Assembly (NCBI GenBank): GCA_963575745.1
Contig: CAUYUJ010002084.1
Span: 1 to 64,000 of the forward strand
From: Prorocentrum cordatum
Taxonomy: Eukaryota; Sar; Dinophyceae; Prorocentrales; Prorocentraceae
Reading direction: 5' to 3'
DNA length: 64,000 nucleotides
The position numbers were made by a program, and so were the translations under genes. Shown here piece after piece: positions 9,588 to 19,622 of the stretch; within the stretch, counting starts at the first letter, position 1, and each line of letters opens with the position of its first letter. The notes below the pieces were generated by a model. It was not told the origin of the DNA, searched no databases, and saw only the letters and a program-made list of their open reading frames with translations.

Positions 9588-12515
9588 TTATGCCATCGAT
9601 TGAGAACTGGCTTCTTTGGCCTTGACTCGAGCAAGTAAGGCAGCCATTCTCTGCTCATACTGTGGGGCCACTTCACTGGAGGAAAAACCTCTGGGGACGG
9701 ACGACACAGACTGCACCTCTTTCGGGCTTGCGAGAGTCGCATCAAGTCGAGAGATGGGGATGGCCTTATCCAAACGTTCCCTCAACCTTGGGTTAGGCCC
9801 TAGCCCCCGACGAAACGCGCTCAAAACCTCGAGGCCCTTAAACGTGGGTGCAGCACAAGTCTTAGCAAGTTTGATCATCCTTCCCTGAGTCCAGCCACCA
9901 CAGTTGAGACACAGAAATTGTTGCTCCTTTATTTCGGTGCGTCCAGAACCCGAGACAGGACCCGGGGAAGCACCAGAAGCAGTTTGAAGAGCCGTTCCCG
10001 AAACAGCAACGAGAGAATGGCCCATGGGATTCGCGAGCAACTTAGCTATCGCCGTGGGCGTGCCCTGACATCCATCAGCGGGGCGATCACCAGACGAGCT
10101 GACTATCAGGCAGTGAACACACTGAATTCCAAGCTCAGTCCGACGCCATTCGTGCCAACTACGCTTGGCTCGTGACCGCTGCTGACTCTGCGGGGCACGT
10201 CTCCACCTCAACTCATTCCGAAAAAGCGGGAGGCATGCACTGGCAAGCTTCACAAAAATCCCAGCTCTCCTCTCAGCCTCCTCAACAGAATGCAAGAAGG
10301 CAGGGGTGGGGGTGGGATGGGAGGCCAGGGCCAACTTCGCATGGTTGTCCACAATCTTATTGGCCTGGCCGAAACGATATTCATCGCCTGCAAGCTGGTT
10401 CAACTCTGCATCAGAGCGGTGGGCCTTCACATGAAAAGCCCCCAAAAACTTGGAACCATCAAGCTCAAAAGCGAATTTTCGGATGCCAGAAAACTTATTC
10501 TGAGCCTCTAACTGTTTGGCCACAGGTCTCTGAATGTGCTGGATCACCCCAAGACAATCGAGACCGAGCCGAGTCGGGCGATCAGCGACCTGGCCACACA
10601 ACGCAGCAGCAACATGCTCCGCAGCAGCTGGGCTCTGGGGGAGGGTGCCTGGAACAACGCCTCGTAGCACAGCCTCCATGTCTGTCGTATTCGGCGAGAG
10701 CAAAGCAATCAACCATGCCGCGCGTCGGAGCGGCCTAAGCATCTGCTTGGTGGCCGAGCCGTCGGCCGCGAGTTCAAGCGGCTGTCCTGGCGGAACGAGG
10801 GCAGCTAGTTCCTCGGGCTGACGGTCGAGCTCGTTACCCTGGCCATCGAAAATCTCACAGGCCGAGCTGAGGGAGGGAGGAACAAGCTGGGAGTCATCAT
10901 AGACAAAGATGCCTCGAGCGCGCAGACAATCATCGGTCTGAAGGGCAACCTGCAGCGACTCATTGGGGATATCTTCGCATGCAATCTCACGGGCAGCCAG
11001 CACATCTGGTCTAGTGCAAGTGTAGATGCGATGATGCGGGGTATCAACCTGCCCACACTCACAACGACCACAACTGAGATACCCCGCATCTTGGGCCCTC
11101 TTCTCGGTCCAATTGGCATCACACGCTGCACACTTTAACAAAAACTGCTGCTGTCGAGTGAAACTTTTCACGCGGGGAACCATCTTGTCCCTGACCAGGT
11201 CCAGAGTGGCCCGAAAACCAGGAGGGAAACCGAGTTGTTGGCCCAAGGCCAGCTCAGCCTGCCTCTGGAGGCCTGCTTCAAGCAACTCCTGCAGCATTCG
11301 AGGTGACACTAAACTGATATCGATGGGATTCTGATGGTGATCAATCCAAGCACAAGCCTCGGGAGCCGACCAACCTGCCCTCTTGAGACACAAGACAACT
11401 CTACTGAGCGGGCCTCGACTATTCTTCCAGTCACCGACGCTGCTCGCATTAGCCTGTTGCCACAACGACACGAGGGCAGGGAAACTTAAAAGGGCACTCT
11501 CGGGCGCTACCTTGGAGATCCAAACCATCCTACTCCATTGCAAGACGGGGCCCAAAGCAGCACGGACGTCCCATTCTCCAAAGAGGACCAATTTAGCACT
11601 CGCTGAAGTGCCACCGTGCATGGGCGCCTGTCGCCTCGCCTGGGTTCTGCGTATTGACGCCAATTCAGCATCCGAAAACCCCAAGACCTCAGAACCATAC
11701 GACGACGCAGGAGCCAGGCCAGTACGCAGGACCCCCTGGAGGACTTGTTTTGGCTTGCGTTTTATAAACTTGCGAAACTTACTGATCTTTTTGGCACGCT
11801 TTTGCATAGCCTTCAACCTACTCCTAAGTTTGGGTCTCATGCCTTTCGCAGCACGTCGCAAACCAGCGGCCGAATCGACTCCGAGATAAGTGACTGCCTT
11901 TCTTACAACTTTGCATTGCATCTGGAGACTTGCTGCTACATCTTTAGCCAAGTCCTCCGATGACGCAACTACAGCAATCTTATCATTCAGTATGGCACCA
12001 ATATTACGACTGGCAATCTGGAAATCTTTTCCCGCCGCCACCGCTAGATCCAGAGCTCGCTGCCTGTCTGCGGCAGAGATCTGAATGGCTGAGTCATCAA
12101 TGTACGACAGGAAACTTACGAGCGATGGCTGACGTGAAACAAACCAGTCGAATTCACGAACCGCGTGCATTTTTATGCACAAGTCATTGAAGCAATCACC
12201 TGCTGGCAGACCGAACTGTGCATGCATGCAATCAAGAGAGTGATGCTGACGAAGCCTCAAAATTCTTGGGGCTTGCCAAACATTAAAAACTAACTTTAGC
12301 ACAGGAGACGGCACTCGAAACGCTATGCATTTATCACGCAACTGAATGAGATCAATCGTCTCATAATATTTACTGTAGTCGGCAACAACAAGAACCGAAA
12401 AACGATGGCTGACAACATCGGCTTCGCTCCTGGCCGCTAACACCCAAGCACAATCCACAGCACTCCTACCCCGAGTAGCCCCCCAGTACCCGCGGTCCAA
12501 AGAACCCAAAAACAT
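9588..12515 (-). CDS. LINE-A ORF2, C-terminal 975 codons: reverse transcriptase and RNase H
   Basis: Carries most of the RT. Motif A is VVADYSKYYETID (residues 44-56), motif B is around FGLPAGD (101-107), and the catalytic YIDD is at 138-141. A Cys/His cluster with CGRCEC and HH lies at 482-500. RNase H follows, with candidate catalytic residues Asp585 (AADGSA), Glu633, Asp653 and Asp723, plus the VKAH motif with His699. Two further Cys pairs, CVHC at 799-802 and CLNC at 869-872, end the protein, a C-terminal arrangement I associate with dinoflagellate LINEs. The protein would copy element RNA at a nicked target. The ATG at 12515 is not the true start: the fingers region lies upstream in another frame, joined by an indel near 12517. 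This fragment itself is free of stops over 975 codons, suggesting a young insertion. Confidence 0.88.
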   Translation of the reverse strand: MFLGSLDRGYWGATRGRSAVDCAWVLAARSEADVVSHRFSVLVVADYSKYYETIDLIQLRDKCIAFRVPSPVLKLVFNVWQAPRILRLRQHHSLDCMHAQFGLPAGDCFNDLCIKMHAVREFDWFVSRQPSLVSFLSYIDDSAIQISAADRQRALDLAVAAGKDFQIASRNIGAILNDKIAVVASSEDLAKDVAASLQMQCKVVRKAVTYLGVDSAAGLRRAAKGMRPKLRSRLKAMQKRAKKISKFRKFIKRKPKQVLQGVLRTGLAPASSYGSEVLGFSDAELASIRRTQARRQAPMHGGTSASAKLVLFGEWDVRAALGPVLQWSRMVWISKVAPESALLSFPALVSLWQQANASSVGDWKNSRGPLSRVVLCLKRAGWSAPEACAWIDHHQNPIDISLVSPRMLQELLEAGLQRQAELALGQQLGFPPGFRATLDLVRDKMVPRVKSFTRQQQFLLKCAACDANWTEKRAQDAGYLSCGRCECGQVDTPHHRIYTCTRPDVLAAREIACEDIPNESLQVALQTDDCLRARGIFVYDDSQLVPPSLSSACEIFDGQGNELDRQPEELAALVPPGQPLELAADGSATKQMLRPLRRAAWLIALLSPNTTDMEAVLRGVVPGTLPQSPAAAEHVAAALCGQVADRPTRLGLDCLGVIQHIQRPVAKQLEAQNKFSGIRKFAFELDGSKFLGAFHVKAHRSDAELNQLAGDEYRFGQANKIVDNHAKLALASHPTPTPAFLHSVEEAERRAGIFVKLASACLPLFRNELRWRRAPQSQQRSRAKRSWHEWRRTELGIQCVHCLIVSSSGDRPADGCQGTPTAIAKLLANPMGHSLVAVSGTALQTASGASPGPVSGSGRTEIKEQQFLCLNCGGWTQGRMIKLAKTCAAPTFKGLEVLSAFRRGLGPNPRLRERLDKAIPISRLDATLASPKEVQSVSSVPRGFSSSEVAPQYEQRMAALLARVKAKEASSQSMA

Positions 12516-13134
12516 CTTTGAGCATGGGGCGGCGGAGCCTTTGCCAAATGCGATACATGCCAGAGTACAGTACGATTAGCCTATAACCGCTTGTCGGTTT
12601 CGGCAACATTGGCATTAAAACCCAAAGCAATTGTCGGGGCAGGAGACCTATCGCTTCGCAGAACTGCCAAAGTTTTGCAAGCACCATGAGGCCGCGATCA
12701 TCTAGCAGCTGAAAATGCCGAGGGTGCAGTTGATCAAGAGCTCTTGCTGTACCCTCAGGAAAGGACCGAATCACTTTACGTATGTCCTCAACGCTCGCAA
12801 CTGGAAAAGACTCTCTATCAGGTATCCATGCCTGAGGGGGAATCGCTCCAGCTTTCCAGAGCGCCTTATACATACGAGCTTCATGCTGCACAACGCTATG
12901 GGGGTCAGCCGTGGGGCCTAAAGGATCATGGACGACCGTGGGGGGACACACACTCCGAACCTTGGTGATCCTATGTAGGCCCTTGGCTCCCCCTAATGAC
13001 GCAGTTTCACACCAATCATTCCAATCTGCATCGGCTTCGCGATTAGCAGCTCTCTGGGCAGCTTCAACATCTTCTGTAATCTGCTCAAGAAACTCTAGAA
13101 CAGCATCCTTATCAAGTTGCCCATCATGAAACAA
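12466..13134 (-). CDS. LINE-A ORF2 segment: linker and RT fingers
   Basis: Frame-shifted middle segment of ORF2. The C-terminal part reads EGTARALDQLHPRHFQLL, then LWVLMPMLPKP and SGMYRIWQRLRRPMLK, which is the usual order of the RT fingers/palm start (G-x-D-x-L, then L-x-P-K, then the Y/W-R-x-W-x-R-x-R block). The frame then drifts into unrelated residues where the 975-codon frame takes over. The N-terminal end meets the endonuclease frame near 13135-13165 by a second frame change. No independent start codon is expected. Confidence 0.8.
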   Translation of the reverse strand: MFHDGQLDKDAVLEFLEQITEDVEAAQRAANREADADWNDWCETASLGGAKGLHRITKVRSVCPPTVVHDPLGPTADPHSVVQHEARMYKALWKAGAIPPQAWIPDRESFPVASVEDIRKVIRSFPEGTARALDQLHPRHFQLLDDRGLMVLAKLWQFCEAIGLLPRQLLWVLMPMLPKPTSGYRLIVLYSGMYRIWQRLRRPMLKDVFGFFGPRVLGGYSG

Positions 13135-13160
13135 CTCACGTGCATGCTTACATGAGTTCT

Positions 13161-14219
13161 CTAGCTGGCAGCAAAGGCGGCAACCTCATTAGCATATAGG
13201 ACCTGCTGCTCGACATCCTCGTCGCGAGACGACATCTGGAGAAGGGTACGCACAGCATTGCGCAACCAAGACCACCCCTCAGCGAGCAGAACCTTCTCCG
13301 AGATGTTGGGGACTGGGTAGTCCACGCTAACCCACCTCGGTGCTATATCTCTACCGAAGCCTGCAAAGTTCATAGCATCTGTGCCCGTGCACTCAGCTAC
13401 GTACCTGGCAGTTCTTTTGGCGAAATGGCCCCAGGCAGCACTTAAAACTCCAAAAACCACCCCAGGATCAGCCTGCTCATCATGAGCCAACTCCGAACAA
13501 TGATCGACGAGACCCTCGACGAACGACCAACTAGGGGGAGCAGGCTGAGGTCCAATGGGGGCCGTGACTGGAAGCTTGGGTGCGGCGGTGTATACCAGAT
13601 GCTGGATACCATGCCCGTCACTCGCAAGCTCCAAGATTACTGGTCGATGTGGACGCACTGTCCACTTCTTGTCAACGCTTACTGCCTTAAACGCTCGCAT
13701 GCACGGATCATTGAGCCCGAAAAAACCGATGACAGAAGATCCCACCCCACCTCTACACGTGTAGTGCGATGGGGAGACGAGGGTAGCACTGGCAAGAGCA
13801 CTGAAGCCGCAAGCTTCAACAGCACTAGGTGTCATGTTCCAATCCCCCCCGACTAAACAAGGCCCCTCCACCCCACTGAAACGCTTGCCAACTGCAGCTA
13901 AATACCTGGCATTCAGAGTGGTCGCGCCGATACTCGGCACTAGGTAGAGGTTGATGGCATGCAACGGCGGCCATCCTGGCAGGTCCAGTACCACATGTAG
14001 CACACGATGCTGAACCACCTGTTCACGGAGTCCAGGGGGAACACGAACTCCACATTGACTACGAACAAATATGGCGACTCCAGCTGTCGGTAGTACTCCA
14101 GCGGAGGGAAGTGCAGGCAGTGCCAACATCTGCCATCCTCGTCCACTGATCCACGTCTGCAGCGACTCGAGCTCGCTCTCCAGGTAGCCCGTCTCATGTA
14201 CCATACAACCATAGCACAA
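13161..14219 (-). CDS. LINE-A ORF2 segment: endonuclease/exonuclease/phosphatase-like domain
   Basis: The AP-endonuclease-like domain that nicks target DNA. Visible are a hydrophobic strand ending INLYLVPS, the catalytic-type GGDWNM (equivalent to the GDFN motif), and VRPHRPVIL, which corresponds to the SDH(R)PV motif. The Asn-containing first motif, ESFNANG, is not in this frame but just upstream on the same strand at about 14272-14252, in the frame that overlaps the end of ORF1. There is thus a frame change near 14220-14240. The first codon of this frame is not ATG, consistent with it being an internal segment. Confidence 0.82.
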   Translation of the reverse strand: MCYGCMVHETGYLESELESLQTWISGRGWQMLALPALPSAGVLPTAGVAIFVRSQCGVRVPPGLREQVVQHRVLHVVLDLPGWPPLHAINLYLVPSIGATTLNARYLAAVGKRFSGVEGPCLVGGDWNMTPSAVEACGFSALASATLVSPSHYTCRGGVGSSVIGFFGLNDPCMRAFKAVSVDKKWTVRPHRPVILELASDGHGIQHLVYTAAPKLPVTAPIGPQPAPPSWSFVEGLVDHCSELAHDEQADPGVVFGVLSAAWGHFAKRTARYVAECTGTDAMNFAGFGRDIAPRWVSVDYPVPNISEKVLLAEGWSWLRNAVRTLLQMSSRDEDVEQQVLYANEVAAFAAS

Positions 14220-14429
14220 GAACGCTGAAGTCGCTTTTTCAATGTCCGTTTACCACCATTGGCATTGAATGACTCCAACATGTGAGACGGCGCCATCAGC
14301 ATAGCGGGGGCTGCGGGAACCACACTCTTTGGTCGCAAACCAGTCACACGTGGTATCATCCTGCCCAGCTTCTTGTGACGGTCCATGCAAGGGTCTGCAG
14401 GGACCGACTCTGCCGAGGCATCATTGGGG

Positions 14430-15590
14430 CTAGGAGCTGCACTTTTGCCTCTTGACCTGCATCTCGGTAATCTTAGCCTGGAAGTCTTCAAAGCTGTCTG
14501 CACTCCAGAGCTCCTGCAAACTGTTGTCATCGAGCTCTGAGTAGTTTCGCTTGTCGGTGGCGGTGTCACCAGTGGGAGCTGCAAGCATCTCGGCGTCAGG
14601 GGGGCTCGCATCCGCAGCACCTCCAGAAGCGCTTGCAGCTGAAGCCCCAACACTGCCATCAGCAGGGCCAACCACACGAATATTCTTCTGGATTTCCTCC
14701 CACGCGGCGCTCTTGAAGAAGGCCTCGACGCCTTCGTACTTGGAGTACATCTGGTCGAGATTGTCGATCTCAATCTTGATGCCTGCTGAGGGTACCTTCG
14801 CCTCACCAGACTCGGCAGCCAGCAGAGCAGATGTACGAGCAACTTCGTTAACCAACTCTGCCACTTCAACTCGCTTGGTCTCGAGCTTCGTCTTACGCTC
14901 CTCGATCGATAGACGCAACTCTTCCAACTGCTTGTCTTTCTCTTCCAACTCTTTTGCTTGTCTGGCCACCGCTTGTCGTGCACGCTGCAACTCATTGGTG
15001 GCCCTCCTATGCGCCGTGGTTGGATTCCGCAGCTCTTTGATATTACCACGTAGTACTTCCAACTTTGCCTTGATACTGGAGCGCAACTCATCAAACTCAT
15101 CACCTGAAGGGACCTTTTTGAGCGATTCATCCAACTCATTAGCCTGCACAACCAACCGACCTCTCTTCGCATCGTCGGACCCAGGGTCAGCCTGTTGCGC
15201 AGCTTCAGCAGCTTCACGATCACGAGTAACTTGATCTTTGTACCAAGGTGCTCGCTTAGATTTACCCTCAGGCTTGTCAGACTTATCAGGCAACTCTCCT
15301 CGTCCAAGCGCTTTGACCAACTCATCCAGTTGCGCCTGTACACGTAGGAGCCCGCCCGATTCATCTTTGCCTTGACCTTTTCCTTTACCACGCCCACCTC
15401 CACTTCCCGACTCGGGCTTGGCGGCGAGCTGCTTCTTGTGCGCCTCTTGGGCACGACTGCGGATATGGGCGGGCGCCATGTTGCCACATCTGCAGCGAAT
15501 ACGGCTGGCCCAGTTGTGAGCAGCTCCGCACCGCCCACAAGCCCACTCAGGACGACGAGGACCCAGTAGGACGTCATCGTCATTGGCCAT
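14430..15590 (-). CDS. LINE-A ORF1: zinc-finger coiled-coil protein
   Basis: Intact 386-codon ORF with ATG at 15590-15588. Residues 16-36 hold a RanBP2-like zinc finger (WACGRCGAAHNW then CRC). Residues 62-76 are Gly/Lys-rich and basic. Residues about 150-255 are a long charged heptad-like stretch (ELEEKDKQLEELR) predicted to form a coiled coil. The C-terminus is Ala/Ser-rich and acidic. In LINEs, ORF1 proteins bind and package element RNA and often trimerise by a coiled coil; this one has the right position, size and layout. I see no RRM. ORF2 begins just downstream in an overlapping frame. Confidence 0.85.
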   Translation of the reverse strand: MANDDDVLLGPRRPEWACGRCGAAHNWASRIRCRCGNMAPAHIRSRAQEAHKKQLAAKPESGSGGGRGKGKGQGKDESGGLLRVQAQLDELVKALGRGELPDKSDKPEGKSKRAPWYKDQVTRDREAAEAAQQADPGSDDAKRGRLVVQANELDESLKKVPSGDEFDELRSSIKAKLEVLRGNIKELRNPTTAHRRATNELQRARQAVARQAKELEEKDKQLEELRLSIEERKTKLETKRVEVAELVNEVARTSALLAAESGEAKVPSAGIKIEIDNLDQMYSKYEGVEAFFKSAAWEEIQKNIRVVGPADGSVGASAASASGGAADASPPDAEMLAAPTGDTATDKRNYSELDDNSLQELWSADSFEDFQAKITEMQVKRQKCSS

Positions 15591-15598
15591 GGAGCGCT

Positions 15599-15692
15599 CC
15601 CGCGGGAGCAGAAGGGGGCTGCCAGCAGCTGCTGCCTGCTGGCGGGGCCTCCCGCGGGAGCTGAAGGCCAGCAGCGGGTGCCTGCTGGCAAG
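15599..15692 (-). repeat. Duplicated block in the LINE-A 5' leader
   Basis: Two copies of a ~45-bp block, each containing the palindrome CTCCCGCGGGAG and a CTGCTGGC-rich part. Between them and 15780 lies CGAACGCGGTGCCGCG followed by CTCGCGTTCG, another small inverted repeat. Structured, duplicated leaders are plausible promoter or RNA-structure regions, but no activity can be read here. Confidence 0.6.
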
Positions 15693-15780
15693 ACTCGAAC
15701 AACAAGGCCCGCGAACGCGGTGCCGCGCTGAGTTCTCGCGTTCGCAACCCCCTGAATCTCTCGAGGGGGCAGCACGGCTG

Positions 15781-15832
15781 GCGGAGGAGGAGGAGGAGGG
15801 GAGGCGGAGGCGGAGGCGGAGGAGGAGGAACC
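15781..15832. repeat. (GGA)n / (GGC GGA)n microsatellite
   Basis: Purine trinucleotide tract directly upstream of LINE-A. Same strand sense as the tract at 9325-9515. Confidence 0.95.
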
Positions 15833-17375
15833 TTGACTATCCCTGGGGACGCCTAGTTCCGCGCATCGCGCCCTGCGGTGCACGGCGCGCCATCGCCTTC
15901 GCGCCCCCGACCTCCCACCTCGGAGGAGAGCGGCAACGCTCCGGCCCAGGCCGCGACGCGCGAAGCGCGATCATCCTCGCGCCCCTTGGGGGCGGCCTAC
16001 GGTACGGGCTCGGACACAAGAAGCCTTCCTCAAGAAACCCAACCCTGAGACCCCAGGACGTCCAATGATCTGTGGTGTGGGAACGTCACGCTTTCCATCG
16101 CAGAACCATCGAAACCCAAGGAACCCAGGGCACCCTTGGGGCAAGCAGGGTGTTTCTTGGCATGGGCCTCCACTGTAGCTCCCTCGGCCAGATCGGATTT
16201 GGGCGTGCGGCCCCGCACGAATTCGCGAATCGTTGGCAGGGGATACCCTCCTCTTCGTCGGCTCGTCGTTTCCTCTCGGAAGTGGACTCCGTGGCGGGCA
16301 GAGTGGAGGGAACGAAGGGGAGATCCGCAGAACCCAGACCTCCAGTAGATGGACAATACATTCGAACCCTTTCACATTCGAGGGAGATTTCGAATCACCC
16401 CCGCGCCCCCGACATCAATGTTGATCTCAGTAAAGGCGGTGCTTTGGGGTTCCAATATTTCTGTCCACTCACGCCCCCCCCGTCGCCACGCCATCAATAT
16501 TAATTTCGGGGAGTCTGGGGGGCATCTTGGGCCACAGTTCGAATACAATGTCCATGTACGGTCCCTCGAACCAGTTCGTGGACGTGCTCGGCCTTTTGGA
16601 GCTTTCTCGTCGCCACGGCCAGATCCCAGAGCCACCTCGGAATTCCCAAGCGCGCCCCTGGACGGGTCCCCGGTTGGGGAAACAGAACGCCCCCAGCCCT
16701 GGCCATCGCTCGGACGTCCATTCCCTGTGATTTGTTCGGTTTCGTGCGTGGTCTTTCCGCCAGATGATGCCAAGACCCCCACCTGGCTCTGTCCTGTTTG
16801 CGCTGCTCTTGCGGAGTATCCTCCCCGTCGGCTTCTGAAGCTCTCTGGCCCAGCCCTGGAGGGGGGGAGGGGGGCCAGGCGGGGGTGGAGCTACGACTTC
16901 TTTACCTGCCGACACACACACACACCCCTCTCGAGCGCGAAAACAGGCACGATTGCCACCCGAGGTGCTCAAGCCCTAAAGGGGTTGGGGGGCGGAGGAG
17001 CGGCGCCAACTTTTCCACATGGCACGTGAGAGCTCAGCACGCGCAGGCAGCGCTGCCATTGCACCGTTTCGGGCGGGGGAACGTGCCGACAAGTGTAGGC
17101 GGCGGGAGGTAAGCCGACCCTGAACACAAAAAGGAGCAGGAGAGGGGAAAGGGAAGAGACGGCACAGCGATACACGTGGGCAATCCCCGCGTTCCTAACC
17201 AGAAGTTGCAAGGCTCAACCTAGTAGAATCACGCGGTTGGGATATACAAGGTAAACCCCTTGATCTACTAAATACAACCAGGCACGTGGATCTACCAGGT
17301 AGAACCACGGGCATGTTATAACTCATCCTATTCATAAACTGCTATAAGGCGGGGGACCCCGGAAAAAGCCCCCCC
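15833..17375. other. Unassigned GC-rich region
   Basis: No gene or strong repeat recognised over about 1.5 kb. CATCAATGTTGATCTC (about 16415) and CATCAATATTAATTTC (about 16491) form a weak direct repeat. A short (CA)n run lies at 16913-16925. Open frames lack family features. Confidence 0.55.
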
Positions 17376-18290
17376 CTAACGAACTTGGCCCACACCGGGC
17401 CTCTCGGGCAACCCTCCAGACGACCCGGGAGAACTTCACGAGAACCCGAAGACGGCCCTCGAGGGCTCCAGGCGTTCTGGCGTGCTCCCGAAACGACCCC
17501 AGAGAGCCCCAAGACGGTCCACGACGACCCCGAAAAAGCTGCCTTACCCGCAAAGATCGCCCCAAAACGTCCCAAGACCCAAGAGGCAAGATGAATTGAT
17601 TTCCGGTCGGTTTTTGGTGAATTTAGGGTCCTCCTCTTTTCGGCTTCCCGACGCTCCAAGACGGCGGTCTTCTGGACGTCCAAAGCCGCCTGGGAGGCTC
17701 GAAAATCGCCCCACAACCATCCGAAAGGGCTTCCAGGCAGTCCAAGAGAGCCCCAAGACGGCACAACAGGGTTCCAAGATGGCCTAAGAGAGCCCCATGG
17801 CGGCCCAAAATGGCCCCAAGACACCCTCCGAAGCATTCCAAACCGTGACCTGGTCGTTCAGGGAGACCGCGGTTGGAGGCAGGGTGGCCCGAGGAAGACC
17901 CCAGAGGCCCCCAGAAGACGCCCAGGAGGCCTCCAGAAGGCCCTGAGAAAGCCTGAAAACTTGTGTGAAGCCCCCAGAGGCTCTCCAAGGAGGAGCCTCC
18001 GCAAAAAGAGCTCTTGGGCCGTCTTGGGCGCCTCTTGGGAACCTCTTGGGTCGTCTTGGGGAGATCGTAGGGGTCTCTTCGACCGTCTTCAACGCCGTGA
18101 ATGCCGAAAAAGTGTATCTGCTAAAAATATACGTTTTCTTATGGAAAATCAATGATATTTGCCTCTTGGCGCCATTTTGGGGTGCCTCCTGAAGGCCTCT
18201 TGGGCAGTCTTTGGAGGCCTCTGGGGCCGTCGTGGAGCGTCTTGAAGGCTTCTTGGGCCGTTTTGGCGCCATCTTGGGCTGCCCGGTAAC
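17376..18290. repeat. CCAAGANGGCCC arrays in inverted orientation, two core blocks
   Basis: From about 17400 to 17990 the units read CCCCAAGACGG on the plus strand. From about 18010 to 18290 they read TCTTGGGCCGTC. The conserved core occurs on the plus strand at 17588-17655 (GATGAATTGATTTCCGG through CGGCTTCCCGACG). It occurs on the minus strand at 18091-18162 (complement of GCCGTGAATGCCGAAAAAG through GGAAAATCAATGAT). The array is therefore a large imperfect inverted repeat centred near 18000. Confidence 0.85.
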
Positions 18291-19424
18291 CCAATAGAAG
18301 CGCCGGAGAGGCCTCGGGGAGGGTCCAGGGACGCCCCAGGGAGGCCCCGGGCTTCCAGGAAAGCCGCCGGGGGGCGGGGGCACCGAAATACTAGGGTGGT
18401 CCTGGCCCGGGGCCCGGGGCCCGGGATCTCCCATATGTGTATACATATGTGGATAGGCGTATGCAAAAATACATAAACAAATGCACATACATAGATGCAC
18501 CGATGTGAATATATAAAGATATACAACCATGTGTTACGCAACTGGTACGACCGCTGCCCTCCCATGTACGACCCCTAACCACCCAGGAGACCCCATCATA
18601 GACGCCTTCTGCGAAGGAGAAGAGAGGGTCTTCCTTCGAAGCCTCGTGGGCTCGAAGATCGAGGATTCGGGTTGGCTCGTGCTGGCCTTTCTTCAAATGG
18701 CCTGACGGCCTCCGGGATCAATTCCCCCCCCCTGGGGACGATGATGGGTGGAGCGACATGGACTACATGACGAGACCAGGGCGGCAAGGAGCTGAACGAG
18801 ACGGAACGGAACGCTCGCTCGGGCGATCGCCCAGGCCCGCTAAGGGCGGAGCGGGCGAAGCTCTGGCCTTGCACAGGGGCCAGCGCAGGCTGCGAGCTCA
18901 CTCGGAAGGCCAGCGTCGGGCAGGCGGGCAAGCACTGGGGCGAGCAGCAGGCGGAGAGCCGGAGTGCACGAGGAGACCAGGGCAGCAGGGAGCTGCCGGG
19001 GGGAGAAGCGCGGTGGGAGGCCGGGGCAGGCGAGGGAGCGAGCGAGCGCCACGAGCGGCGCGGACGGCCGCCCGGAGGAGGGGGGCAAGACGAGGCGGGG
19101 CCCAGCGGACGGCGCGGACGAGGCGCGGCCCGGAGGGCGGCCGAGCCGCCCCGAGTGGAGCGAAGGAGCGACAAGACGAGGCCCAAAAGGCGGCGCGGGC
19201 AGACCTCTGGGGAGCACGCGGGGGCTCGCGTCGCCAGCTTGGGCTACGAGCTCGTTCTGCATGTCGCCCTCGAGCAGATCTTGCACCCCGAAGACAGAGC
19301 CTTCCGAGCCGCGCGGCGCCCAAAAGGGGGGGGGGGCGGCAGGAGGGGGGCCAGGGCGGGCCGCGCAGCACCAGGGCGGCTGGGCTCCGCGGAGCGAGTT
19401 TCTGCGGAGGCCCCGGGGTCCGAG
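18291..19424. other. Unassigned region with a short AT-rich island
   Basis: 18430-18530 is unusually AT-rich and made of ATACATA/ATATGTG-like words. The rest is GC-rich. GAGACCAGGGCGGCAAGG (about 18772) and GAGACCAGGGCAGCAGGG (about 18973) are a weak direct repeat. On the minus strand near 19286 a short frame reads MQDLLEGDMQNELVAQ, which looks peptide-like, but it dissolves into low complexity and I do not call a gene. Confidence 0.5.
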
Positions 19425-19622
19425 CAGGTCCTCCTCCTCCTCCTCCTCCGCCTCCTCCTCCTCCGCCTCCTCCTCCTCCTCCTCCTCCGCCTCCTCCGCC
19501 TCCTCCTCCTCCTCCGCCTCCTCCTCCTCCTCCCCTCCTCCTCCTCCTCCTCCTCCTCCTCCTCCTCCTCCTCCTCCTCCTCCTCCTCCTCCTCCTCCTC
19601 CTCCTCCTCCTCCTCCTCCTCC
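19425..19622. repeat. (TCC)n microsatellite
   Basis: Imperfect TCC/GCC units at the left, becoming a perfect TCC run of about 85 bp at the right. Confidence 0.98.

Larger units (their letters stand above)
9516..15780 (-). mobile_element. LINE-A: near-complete dinoflagellate-type non-LTR retrotransposon
   Basis: A minus-strand element of about 6.3 kb. In order it holds a 5' leader, ORF1 (zinc finger plus coiled coil), and an ORF2 with endonuclease, reverse transcriptase, a Cys/His cluster, RNase H and C-terminal CxxC motifs. A ~60-bp 3' UTR follows, then a tail of short tandem repeats, (TAATC)3 on the minus strand at 9516-9530. ORF2 is split over four frame segments, so the copy is inactive unless the breaks are sequencing errors. 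Both ends abut GGA tracts of the same strand sense, so the element probably inserted into one microsatellite. Confidence 0.9.

Noticed and set aside
13940-15883. 647-codon minus frame overlapping LINE-A ORF1
   Set aside because: Mostly a shadow frame of ORF1 with Arg/Ser-rich composition. Only its last part (around ESFNANG) is real, as the start of the endonuclease.
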